Shown piece after piece: positions 1 through 11,400 of a DNA stretch of 64,000 nt (its first letter is position 1; each line of letters opens with the position of its first letter). The DNA lies in the NCBI GenBank assembly GCA_002118135.1, contig BDIU01000211.1:186001-250000 (forward strand), written 5' to 3'. Made by a program: the position numbers and the translations under genes. The DNA comes from Trebouxia sp. TZW2008 (Eukaryota; Chlorophyta; Trebouxiophyceae; Trebouxiales; Trebouxiaceae). The notes beneath the pieces were generated by a model. It made no database searches and was not told the origin of the DNA. It saw only the letters and a list, made by a program, of their open reading frames with translations.

Positions 1-639
1 AGGTCTGCTGTGCAGAAGGAGGTTGCTGACTTGTGGGTGCAGCAGCTTGCTTGCGGGTGCTGCTGCTGCGACCTTTGGCTGATCTGACCAGACCTGGTCC
101 AGGCGTGACCTCCTGAACAACTCTGGGTGTGTGGGACCGCGTGCTTCGCCTTGGCTTGCTGTCAGCAGGAGCGTTTTCCTTGTCGTCTGGATTGTCATTG
201 CAGCTTTCAGGCTGACCAGAGGCCCTTTTCTGCTTTTTGGCTGAGCCTGTTTGGCGATCGACTGAAGGCCTCTTCTTCGCGTTAGATGTCACAGTACCGC
301 TGCTTTGTCGTGCTGTATCCTCCTCTGATACACCGGTGCTGGCACGGCGTTTGTTCCCTTGTGTGACAGGTTGTACTGACGTCCCATGCTGCCTTGTTTT
401 CGGCATGTTGACGGCAAGAGACAGGACGATGGGTGCACAGCGTCAGAGCATTAGCTAACTCACGCAAGCTGTGCTGAATGCTGGCAGCAGTGCTTCATCT
501 TATCCGAAGAGGGACACAAAAGTCGCATACTGCTCTTCAACAGCAGAGCGTAACGATCTGCAGGGTCGCCTTGCACCAAGCCACAAAGCCCTTCGTCGCA
601 GCTCCGTCTGAACTCGTGCCAATGCTTTGCTGTCAAGCG
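1..639 (-). CDS. Unidentified basic, nuclear-looking protein, 3' part beyond window
   Basis: I do not recognise this gene. The best-supported exon runs from 392 down to the window edge and stays open for about 130 codons. Its product is rich in Lys, Arg, Ser, Gln and Thr, with basic clusters (KKRPSVDR, KKQKR, PRRSTRSHTPR) that resemble nuclear localisation signals, and an acidic DNPDDKENAP stretch. An upstream exon at 464-639 fits: its donor reads GC|GTGAGT and it joins in phase with an acceptor ending ACAAG|GCAG. Further exons may lie near 700-800 but two frames are open there and I could not choose. The 5' end is therefore uncertain and the 3' end lies outside the window. A chromatin or centromere protein is possible but this is only composition-based inference. 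Confidence 0.45.
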
Positions 640-1595
640 CTGCAGATGCTTGCTGGACTTATGTCGCCACAGCTACTTATCAGCTTAAACGGATTGTCAA
701 GCTTGACCTGCTGCGACTGGGCTTTGAACTTTGAACTTGCTGTGCTGCCTCTGCTCTTTTGCTTTCTAGGGTTGGTCCTAGGGTCAACACTCACACAACC
801 AGCTTCGTCAGCCCAAAATGCAGCAATAGATGATCAGAGCCAGCGAATGTGATCAGTGCAATCAGATGTAGGTGTTGTTACTAGTGTCGGCCTGAAGGAC
901 GTTCCTGATATAGAGCGCCTGTGCATGTCATGCCTACTGCTTGATGGCATGCTTACTAACAATGACAGTGACTCAATGTACCATACACAATGCACTCTCT
1001 CTTGGTCAACATGGAAAATACCCAGTATCGCTGGGCATTTGCTGCATTTGTCAAGATGCTGACATCAAACATGCATTATGTGTTACAATTTGAGACGCAT
1101 ATGCACAAGCTCATTGTCGGCATTGCCAGCATGCATAGTGTGATGAATCATGTCAAGCAACACCTTCTTTACAGATGTATAATGCACATCTGTTGTTGCC
1201 ATTGGGGCCAAGCTTGACATCTATCAGCTGCTGAGCATTCAAGCTCAATTTCGCACATTGTTGTCTACCTGGTCGTCTGGCAGCCATTGCTACTTGCAGC
1301 TTTCTGCTTAGAGTGCACATGTCTGCAAAAGGCATTACATGCGCCTTTCTCTCCTGTGGGCTTCTGGATTGACAGTGCAAAATGCATTCAAGTCATCTCA
1401 TGTCTTGATGTGCAGCCCAGTGCAACATGCAACAAACATGAAGGCTGTTGACATGTCTGGCTGCTTGCTGGACCAATCGTGCGCGTGCAGTGCTCATTCC
1501 CACATCTACTAAGCTGCTCGATCAGTGATGCTGTCACGCGACCGGCTCTTGCTCGTCAGCTGTACAGCTGTCGGCACTGCAGTGATCACCTCTGC
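640..1595. other. Intergenic or 5' region
   Basis: This stretch separates the minus-strand basic protein from the plus-strand methyltransferase and probably contains both 5' ends. I see no convincing conserved exon in it. Unplaced 5' exons of the minus-strand gene may occupy 650-800, where Lys/Ser/Gln-rich reading frames continue. Confidence 0.4.
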
Positions 1596-3617
1596 ATGAG
1601 CACGGTCAGACACCATATAGCTGATGTCATCAAGACATCGTACAACTCAGACGTGTACGAGCCTTCTGACGTACGCATGGTCTTGCCTTCGGTCCACAGT
1701 ATGACGCTTCTACTCCCCACACCAGCTGACAGCCTTGCAGGACAGCTTCGCTCTGGTCGATGCCTTGCAGCAGGAGCTTGCCAGCATCTTAGCCTCTTCT
1801 CCCTGCCTGTGAGTGAGTAACGGCAGGCCAGGCCAGGCCAATGCTTGCATCGCCATCAGACAACATACAAACAATGAAACAAGTGCAGTTTTGTGGAGAT
1901 TGGAGCAGGCAGCGGATACATATCCTGCTCATTAGCCTGTCTGCTCAAGAAAGAGGGATGCAATGCAGTATGCATTGCCACGGACATCAGCCCTCATGCA
2001 GTTGAAGCCACAAAGGCAACTTTGGCTGCACATCAGGTACTGCGATCATGACCTCTGATGACTGAACATTACTGCTTTTGAATATACCAAAGCATATATC
2101 TTTAGCTTTTTTGACCAATAGATATGATGATTGAATGTTGCTGCTAATAAGCATATACCTCCTGGATCTGCAAACAAGCACCTTCAGCACAATCCAGTGC
2201 ACATGCAGGTGTCCTCAGTAGATGTGGTCCAGGCAAATCTTGTTTCGCCCCTGTTTGTCAGGCTCCAAGAGGCTGTTGATGTTCTGGTGAGTCCCCCTGA
2301 AATCACTCCAAGCTGCTACATCATGGAACGTGACAACACAGCACCCCTACGTGCTTGCAACCACTGCTTTTGCCTACCCTACAGCATATCCCACGCAGCC
2401 TGTGCTAGTGCATTGTGACCATCTATCAATAAATATCAATGCAGCCACCACAGCATGAAGTGCACTCATTCTCGGCTCTGTTGTGGATGTTGAGCATGCA
2501 ACATTGATTGACTCATCATCTGGCTGCATAATGTTAGGTCTTCAACCCTCCATATGTACCCACACCTGATGAAGAAGTTGCAAAGGGCGGGATTGCAGCT
2601 GCTTGGGCAGGTGGAAACGATGGGCGACGAGTCATTGACCAAGTGTTGCCCCAGGTCCTTTGTCTCTGCTATCATAACTGCTATCGCAACACGCACATGC
2701 CGCAATAGCATACCTACCGACACTGTCAGCACATGTCATTGATCAACATTTGCGCTAGGTGTGGTTTCCTCTCTATGGCTATCACTGTGATCACTCTCAG
2801 CGCGCATCATGCTCCACAGCAACATCTCCACTTCTAATTGCCACTTTCATTGTGACTTTTCCCAAATTATCAGCGCGCATCATGCTCCACAGCAACATCA
2901 CCACTCCTAACTGCAACTTTCATTGTGACTTTCCCAAGTTATCAGCCTGCGCAATCATGAGTTGTGTCAGCATCACCACGCTTAATGGTCTCAGCATCAT
3001 CACTGATCAGCAGGTCGTCAGAGCAGAGCTGCCTGGCCATGCATGTCTTGCTCAGCTTTTGTCAAAGTCTTGTTGGCTTTCAGTCAGCGATTTGCGTCAA
3101 AATTGATGTGTGCACTTGGTAGTGTAACGCAGTTGCAGCACGACTCAAGTTATGTCAGCAACTGCCACGCATCTGCCAGGGCTTCTTCATGAGCCTCAGA
3201 CCAACAAGCTTGGCGTGTCTGTTGCAGTGTCTCTGATTCATGCTGTGCCTGCATACCATGCAGGTGAAATCACTTTTGAGGCCTGGAGGACATTTCTTCC
3301 TTGTCACTGTCCCTGAAAACAAACCCAAAGGTAGGGAAAGTGACAGTTCGTGACCTGAGTTTGAGCTACAGCTATCGGTTGTTTCAATTTTTGAGGCGAC
3401 AAACTTGCTTTGCAGAGATTCTTGACATTTTGAGGCAAGATGGACTTCATGGTGAGTCATAGCGTGAATGTAGACATGTTGCAAACACACATAAGCAAGA
3501 ATTGCTGCGGTTGAACAGCTAAATCATGCAGGCTCAATAGTTCTCACCAGACGAGCTGATGAGGAGAATTTGCATATACTGCATGTGACCAAGGCTGCAA
3601 AACACTTGCAAGCCTGA
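1596..3617 (+). CDS. N6AMT1: eRF1 glutamine methyltransferase (N6AMT1/HEMK2/Mtq2 family)
   Basis: Eight exons: 1596-1670, 1741-1808, 1889-2036, 2209-2286, 2538-2654, 3264-3330, 3416-3451 and 3532-3617 (TGA). All introns are GT-AG, and the total is 675 nt, 224 residues, the usual size for the family. Visible landmarks are [17 protein letters not shown] near residue 14, the SAM-binding loop VEIGAGSGY (residues 50-58), TDISPHA after it, and the catalytic NPPYVPTP motif (126-133) that positions the substrate glutamine amide. The C-terminus shows [10 protein letters not shown] and [14 protein letters not shown]. The family, with its activator Trm112, methylates the GGQ glutamine of eRF1 in the cytosol; that role is family knowledge. 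The start was chosen as the ATG closest before the conserved N-terminal motif; an in-frame upstream GTG is ignored. It converges on the sigma-factor gene. Confidence 0.93.
2798..2950. repeat. Two-copy ~70 bp tandem repeat in an intron
   Basis: Inside intron 5 of the methyltransferase a unit beginning CAGCGCGCATCATGCTCCAC and ending in a CCCAAATTATCAG-like segment occurs twice in direct succession, with a third partial start at about 2940. It does not resemble the neighbouring exons. Confidence 0.75.
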
Positions 3618-4571
3618 TCGACCTCCATTGTAGGAAGACACATGTGCTCAAGTTGGCACTGCCATACTCCTCTGGAGTGGTCAAAACTGTGGCAACTCAA
3701 ATCAGTCGTCAGTCAGCAGAAGCGAGTCAGCAACTGAAAAGCAACATGAGCTTCTGCGGCAGTACTGATTGATGAATGATGCGTTGTGTGCCAAGAATCG
3801 TGCAGTGCGGCTGATGTGTGCGTTTAGGTCTGTCTTGTGCGAGGCTAATGATTTGACCGCAAGCTTTCCTGAAGTCAATCTCTGATGCTATGCCCAAAGC
3901 TGTGTTCAATGCAGCAGCTGATAAAGATCAGAATCTTTATCAGTGCAATGTCCAGTACAGACGCTATGAAATTTCATTATTGACATGGCCAAACACAGGT
4001 ACAGATGGCATCTACAATGAGGTTTGCTGCCTGCCTCTTTTACCTGAACCAGTTGGGAATTTGGAGGAAATCGTTGTGCTGCGGAGATGCCAACAATTGT
4101 GGTTTTGGTCCAAGGCAGAAATGTGGCATGCTGCACGAGCAAGCATGCACACGAAATCTGATGCACGCATGCAGCCAGACATGTGCTGCGTGGTTCTGAC
4201 TGCTAGGCCTATGCGAAGCACTCTTTTGGTAAAGACCGAATGTGAGGTATGTGTTGTAAACGTACAGCTGGCAATCATGTCAGAGCTGTAGTGGACACAA
4301 AACAGAACGCCTGTGCCCGGGTGTGTCGAATATAAAGTTCAGGTTTGGAGGCATATGTCTCCTGAACTAACTGTCAATAAAAGCATGCACTGTCAGAGCA
4401 CCTGTGTAAAGATACCATCACTCGCAGATACAAAAGGTGCACGCAAAAACAAGCAAGCTGCAAGCTGAAAACAAGGGTGCTGATGAGAAAATCTCACTCA
4501 AAACAACGAATCAAATAATCTGCTGTCCTGCTAGTGATTTATATGGGGATGCCCAAACGAAAAGGGGCAAT
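3618..4571. other. Convergent 3' intergenic region
   Basis: This lies between the stop codons of two convergent genes and should hold both 3' UTRs. One 133-codon plus-strand frame (3890-4291) exists, but it has no recognisable motif, so I do not call it a gene. A TGTAA motif, the common chlorophyte polyadenylation signal, occurs near 4254 and could serve the methyltransferase gene. Confidence 0.5.
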
Positions 4572-7500
4572 TCAAACAGATGATCTTTGCAGTAGCCTGA
4601 CTCGGCCAGGGTGTCTAAGCTTGACAAGGGCTTGGTCTTCTATTTGCCTCACGCGTTCTTTGGACAACCCATAAGCAGCGCCTATGTCTGTGAATGTCAT
4701 GCATGTGCCTTTGGCATCATGCAAACCATAGCGCATGCGTAGAACATTGCGCTCCCGGGGCAGCAAAGTCATCAACAATGCATTCAAGTTGATCCTGGCC
4801 CCATCGTTCTGATGCTGTATGTCTCGCTTGCCATCCTCTTCTTCCTCTTCTTCCTCATGCTGGCTGTCTGTTGTGAGGGTGTCCTGTAACGTCAACTCTG
4901 ACGGCTCTGCTTTCCCTGTGCTTATGGCATAGGCTGGCGCTTCTAGAGACTTTGTTTGTATTGATGCACGCAAGTATTCCTGAACCCTTGAAGGCTCGAG
5001 GCCAACTTTGTTCCCAAGTTCATGAAAATCTGGCTGGTATATGCCCTGTTTTACGAGCTGTGACCGCGCCCTGTGGATCTTGTTCACATAGTCTTGTATA
5101 TGTACCGGTATGATGACCGCCTGCACATCACAGAAACAATTGAATACAACCATATCTTGTGTAGTCTTGACTCAAACGAGCAGTCGTCACTTGTGTTACG
5201 CTGTTCCCCGATCAATTGCCACTGAACGTCTGCTTGCTTTGACTGGCTGCTGCTCATTTCTCAGCAACACAGGCACATGTCCAAAACTGGGAACGACAGT
5301 CAGCAGCTGCTTGGGAGGTGAGTGAGTGAGTGAGCGAGCGAGCGAGCGAGCGGGCATGAGTGGGCGAACGAGCAAGCCAGCCAGCGAGCAAATCAAAGAA
5401 GGACAAAGCGAAGGAAGGCTGGCATACCCGTGACTGATGCGCTACGCATCTTTGCAACGACTGCTTGATCCACAAATGGGCATAAGTGGAAAACTTGAAC
5501 CCCTTGGATCCGTCAAATTTCTGAATGGCTCTCAGCATGCCCAGCGTACCCGCTGTGACTAGATCTGCAAATGCTACCTCTTTGTCTAGATAATTCTTGG
5601 CCTGAGCATAAACCAGCCGCACATTGTATTGCAGCATTAGGGACTGGGCAAAATCCATGTTGCGTATCTGCAACACAACACAAAATGTGAGAAGCAGTGA
5701 CACAGAATTCATCAGAATCAGTAAATAAGTGCTATGCAGCGTATGTGAAGCAGGGTCATGCTACTCATCAGAAGCAGCAAAGTTGTGCTATTCATGGCAT
5801 ATGAAACAACTCATATCGATCATCATAAACAATCACTTTGCTCTGTACAGTGTATGCGAAGGTGTCATGCAACTCTTTGGGGTCAGCTGCTCTGTGGTGT
5901 ACATTGCAGATGCAGCAGTATCATGCCACTCTTTGGGATTCGACTAATAGGTTCCCCTGATGTAGAAATGTCTACAACATAAAGCTGATGCCAGGGTTGT
6001 GCAAATGTTGACATTAATTACAGCGTGATATGCATTCGGTTTGGTCTGTAATTGAAGCTGTATTCCACTCTTTGGGGTCAGCAGCATTTGGCAATGCAGT
6101 ACATGAAGATAAGATGCGCAACGTTGATGAACTACATTGAGGGCATCAGTGAGCATGACTGCAATCACCATTGCATTTGCCTAAATGCAATGACAATTAC
6201 ACTTAAGCAGAATCAAGCAGGCTATGGCATCTGTGCAGCAATCGTTATGCAATGCACACAGCAAGCCTTTCGCAGTGCAGTTGTTCCACAGTTGCAGTGT
6301 GTCCATGCTCACAGTAGCGCCTATTGCATTTGTCGAGACAAACTTCTGTGTGCTGACAGCAGAAATGCTTTCTGAAATTGGCAGTGTTTGCTGAAAGTGC
6401 CGATATCTTGAAGTTGTACCTGCTGCATCTCAGCTGCAGAGAACTCTTGGGAGTCTACAAACGGGGGCACCAAATCCGCCTTTGCGCTCTCTTGTTCTTC
6501 TGGAAGATTGCTTGCAGGGACTTTGCTGGATGAGGGTGACACCTGCTTCAGCGTGTAACCTTTCTGGAAGATCTCGGACAGTCGCGCTTCTTCGCGCCGT
6601 GACAGCAAGCTTCTGTCTCGTTTCTTGCTTGTGTCTGTGTCTGGTTCTGAATCTGCTGAGTCTGCATACCTGTGGAAACGGGACAAGATGCAGTCAGTTG
6701 CAAGTTTCTGGTGATGCCTTTGTGAGGCAGTTTCCATTCGTTCTCTTGCTGCTGCCTAGAAGTCAAGCTGTCATAACATTTCAGGAACTTGGCACGAGAG
6801 TCACATGGCCCTGTGCTGCTCAGTGCATGTTTGAGTGATGCATTGCATATCAGCCAACTGTGCTTTGCGAGTGCGCTGCATATCTTCATGCACTAGGTGC
6901 GCATCAAGACATGAAGAGAGCTGTGCAGGACCAACAATGATTCACGTATTTGCTCAAGTGCTTGAATTGCTGCGTGGTTGCCAGCGCAATTGCAGTGCTA
7001 TACGTCAATGCTGTATACAGCACAGCTTGATGATGACATGCGCATTGCCACATGCAGAGCCATAGCTGCAAGCGTTGAAAGCTGTTTGGACAGAAGGCTG
7101 ACCTGCGTGCTCCCTTCTGATGGCGCTGCAACCTGTGTTTGAGAGTCAAGCAGTACTGTCTATCAGGGTCGCTGGTGGTTGCTGCACTACTGCTGCTGCT
7201 ATGTATAACAACACCCTGTGTCTGTGCTTGCCTCCGGTGTGGTGTACCGGGAGACCTGCTAGACCGCGGGGAGTTCTTTGTTCTAGGCTTGCGTCGCCGC
7301 TTTGGCGCAGATGCAGTGGTAGGGCTGGTCTCGCTTCTGCCAGACACTGACGCTTCTGCTTGTGCTTGTGCTTGTGCTTGCCAACTGCGTTCAAGCTGTA
7401 CAAAATGTCCGTCTCGGTCTGAAGCATCGTCGGCAGATTGAGGCTGCTCCTCGCTCGCTGCAACCTGAGCTGCGGACTGAGCTAAGTAGCTGGCTTCCAG

Positions 7501-7764
7501 CTGGCTTAGCCGATCATCGCGCCTTAGGAGTAAGTCCCTCTGTTGAGGTTCAGCATCCGCAACAAGCGAGGCTGCCGCAATGAGCTGTCTAGTATGTGGC
7601 CCGAGCGAAGCACAGCGGCAAGGTCGCTCTGAGCTGCTGAAGGCTCGATGCTCTCTTTGAAGCAAAGACCAGCTGCGCACTGCTGCTATATGTCTAGGTA
7701 TACACGTGCTCGTGTAAGAATCAGACTGACCGTGAAGGAATGGAGAAGATCCTGCGACAAACAT
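4572..7764 (-). CDS. SIG: Plastid RNA polymerase sigma-70 factor
   Basis: Four exons: 7764-7157, 6669-6420, 5667-5428 and 5120-4572 (TGA), 1647 nt, 548 residues. It should direct the bacterial-type plastid RNA polymerase to -10/-35 promoters. The first ~50 residues are Ser/Arg-rich and lack acids, as in a transit peptide; the next ~200 are low-complexity, with Gln/Ala repeats and a basic patch. LLSRREEARLSEIF (exon 2) fits region 1.2. Region 2 fills exon 3 (residues 287-366): ADLVTAGTLGMLRAIQKFD followed by KGFKFSTYAHLWIKQSL and AHQSR. Region 3 opens exon 4 (VIIPVHIQDYVNKI). Region 4 has LLPRERNVLRMRYGL and the helix-turn-helix around residues 513-539 (LSKERVRQIEDQALVKLR). An acidic run of seven Glu plus Asp near residue 455-462 separates regions 3 and 4. 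The start is the first ATG after an in-frame TAG. Confidence 0.94.
5319..5353. repeat. GAGT/GAGC tetranucleotide microsatellite
   Basis: A run of GTGA/GAGT units turning into GAGC units lies in the last intron of the sigma-factor gene. Confidence 0.8.
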
Positions 7765-8474
7765 TTCACTGACACATAGGCCACTGCTCCTGCCTGTTGC
7801 GAATAGCAATGCTCGAGATGTCGGACAGCAGCGAGGATACTATTACAAGTGCGATGGTCAGTGAAATCTTCGTGCCATCGTGATTCGGGTTAAACGTTTT
7901 TTAATGCCTTTTTTTGCCGTAAATTGCAGTCATTCGTTCATTTGCTCACTCATTTGCCTCTTCTTCAGGGCCAAACGCAAGGTTGAATACTTCATCTACA
8001 GCTCGCTGCCGTCATGCAGACATTGGACCTCACCGAGTCATTACACCCTGCGCACAACTACCACGGGCATTCCACAGACCGTCAAACAAACTGTCATGAA
8101 CTAGCAAAAAATTAATGCGTCACGGTATCCAAAATTGTTCCTGTTAACACAGCAGCATCAGGACCACTTGAAATGGCTGACAGCATCTGCGCATGCAGCG
8201 AGGGATGGTCATAACACCTGCTAGGTCTGTGTTACCTGTACTAAGCCATGTAATGAAGTGTCATCTGTATCACACTATGTAACGAACCCGACAGCAGGCC
8301 TAACAACCTATAGCAACACTACTTTGTGACATATCTGGCTGCACATGAAGTGCTTGCTTGACAGCCCATCATTCCTGACGCCTTTGATCGAGGCCCAAGC
8401 GCGATGCCCTGAACTCCCATCAGCAAGACAAGCAAAAGAGCACACAGGGCATTTGCGCCAATGCATGATCTACA
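7765..8474. other. Intergenic region between tandem minus-strand genes
   Basis: It should hold the promoter of the sigma-factor gene and the 3' UTR of RadA. I see no coding exon or conserved element. Confidence 0.5.
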
Positions 8475-11400
8475 CTAAAGATCATCCTCCTCATCTGGAT
8501 CATTCGGATCATCCAAACTGTGCTCAGAGGATTCAGCAGGCACAGTTGCAGCAGATTGTCCAGAGCCAAGAACAGCCCGTAATGCGTCGTTGATGTGCTT
8601 GCATCTGATGATGCGTACATTAGCCAGCCTAGCATGACTTGGTGTTGTGTGTGATGCAGGTATCACAAATGTGGTGAAGCCCAGCTTTGCAGCCTCGACC
8701 AGACGCTGCTCAATCCGGCCTATCTCACGCAACTCACCACCCAATCCTGCACAGCATAAAATAATGATAAGAATCATGACACTTTCTCGCATGCATTACT
8801 GGGTGGGTGTGTTCCACCAATCCTGTCTTGCGAGGCAGGCTTGTCTTGAGCGTCATCAATTGGACTGTACAGCATGAACGCTCTGCGTGGCTGATCACTG
8901 CTTGCTTGTGTTGCGATGCAGAATTTGTCTGCCTATTGTGAGCAGAGGTGCAATGCAGTAGTTGCTACTGGGGCGGCAACATCATGTGAGCGTCCCCATG
9001 GTTTTGTGATGTCTTATTGCAAGCATGAGTGGTGAACTAAGACTGCTGATGCTTCTGCACTTTAGCATTTGCTATGCACTTAACGATGCAAACTCAGCAA
9101 AGTCAACCTGGCAGATCAACGCCTGTACATTCAATCCAGCAACTGCAGACAGTTGTGCTGACTTTGCCAACACCGATGTCATCAGTATCATTTACTAACA
9201 TGCTTGCTGTTAAGGTTGCATGACCTCACAGTGCACCAAGGGAGGTGGACTGTGGGGGGCTGGCATGGGGAGGCGGGGGCGGCGGCAATGACAGCTAGAG
9301 GCTTTACCTATTTCACCAATACAAGCAACGTCTCTTGCAATGGGCTGCTCATAGTAGCTGCTAGCAATGGCTACAGCAACAGCCAAGTCAGTGGCAGGCT
9401 CTGACATCGACATGCCTCCCACCACATTTGTATGGATTGCAACCGCATGCATCTGCAACGCAGCAACCAAGATCAAAACAAGCAAAGAGAGATTGCAGCC
9501 TTCATCGACATGAAATGCAATTTGAAAGCAATGCGATGCTGAACAACTGTGAAGAAGAGGAAGCTTGACAGTGCAGAGACTTGATCTTTGGCTGTACATC
9601 CAGACAGGCATGCCAGGCCTGCTGTGGTGCAAACGAAGTCAGAAGAAGCAGACAAAGAGGAGGCAGAAGAAGAGAAGGAAGAAGAACAAAAGCAAGCGAG
9701 AATAGGAAGCTTACAACATTTATCTTGCGGCAAGCATTTTTGGCCAACACAGCTGTGATGAGATTGGACCTGTCCCTGTTGCGAGATATTGCCTAAGGAA
9801 GCCAATCAAACAAACACTGGAATACACAGACGAAGCGAGGAAGGCACTGCACGAGTGAGAAGGTGAGGAAGAGCAAGAAGACAAAGAAGAAGTGAAAAAG
9901 AGTGTACATACCTTAAGGCGAGCATGTTTGGCCAAAACGGCTGTAATGAGGTTGAATCTGTCCCTTGAGACGCCTGTGGGGAATCTGATGGGGCCGCCAC
10001 CTTCCTTGCTCTGCCAACCACAATACACTGTCAGACGACATGGAAAAGGCTTGGATGACGACTAAGCAACACCTGCCCTTGACTTTGCAAGGCCGCAGGT
10101 GCATCAAGTGAAGCAGCAACAAGTGGTGCTGAACATATGTCTGTGGGAAATTTGATGAAACCGCCGCCATCCTATCTGTGCAGTGACAGGAAAGTGCTTT
10201 GCAAACTTCTCAAATCACTTCTCGAATCACTACTTTTGGAGCGAAAAACACTGCAAAGCAACAAACAGTCCAGGCACTGCAAGTGCATGGTTGCAGCAAG
10301 CAACAAGTTGATGTCGACGATATCCTTGTGGGGAAACTGTTAGGACCACCTCTTTTCTTGCTCTGGAACCACAGCGCGCCCACTGGGCAAAGAGGGCTTT
10401 TGGAGTTGCAATGTGTAAATGTTTACCTATCAACCGCAAACATTAGGCAGCTCAAGCGCAACATGAATTGCTTGACATGCACATATCACAGTGCGCATGT
10501 CCAGCGCTTAGGTGATTCATGTGCTGTGAAACACCACTGGGCTTTGAGTATGAAGGACACGCATGACGTGCACAAGATGGGTCACAATAAAGCAGGACTG
10601 CTGCCAAGCATTGGCTGTGTCAATAGTGGTACCTGGGTCATGTTCAAGCAGGACGGCTGTCAGACACTAGATCTGTCAACAGCGCAGCACAGCTCAGAAC
10701 ATCCTTGGCTGCAGACAGCTTCAGATCTACTCAACTTGACTCGACTCATTTGCTGAGGCGTAGATCGTTCGCGATTCACGTCACGGGACATCAACAAACA
10801 CTAGATATGTCAACAGCATGACTTGGACCTGGAATGGCAAGAAAGCACACACCCATGCTAGATTTTTCAACCAACCTTCAACATCACACTATTGTCTCGA
10901 TGTAAGGACATTCTCGATATACACAGAATGCAACTGGTGACCAATCACTGCATCTTGACTGCACTGGTATCTCTGAGTAATGACAGCTGAACATACAGAC
11001 AATTCTCGGGAACCAAAGCAGCTGTCATCAAGAGAGCCACTGTAGTTTCACAGTTGCCAAGTGATAACTTTTACCTGAACTGGACTGCATAGGGCTTGCA
11101 CTTCCAGCAGCAAGGGTCTGGTTCCCTCCATCTGAACCGTGACTGCACTGCTTACGCCAGGGCTGGAGTCACGATTAGTCAAGAACAGGGCACTTGGGTT
11201 GGGAACTGCCTCCAGCCCTCGTTGAGTCATAGAGAAGACGCCCACCTCCTCAATGGCACCATATCTATTCTTAATGCCTCTGATCAGCCTGTGCAGCACA
11301 AATGCTCATTGATTGATCATGCATCTTGGAGACCATATGCTGGTATTAGCATGTGTTTCAGGCATAGTGTTTCCGGCACAAAGCAACATTGAAGAACAGG

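Noticed and set aside
3890..4291. 133-codon plus-strand frame between convergent genes
   Set aside because: No motif, no splice or phase support, and it lies in the expected 3' UTR region.
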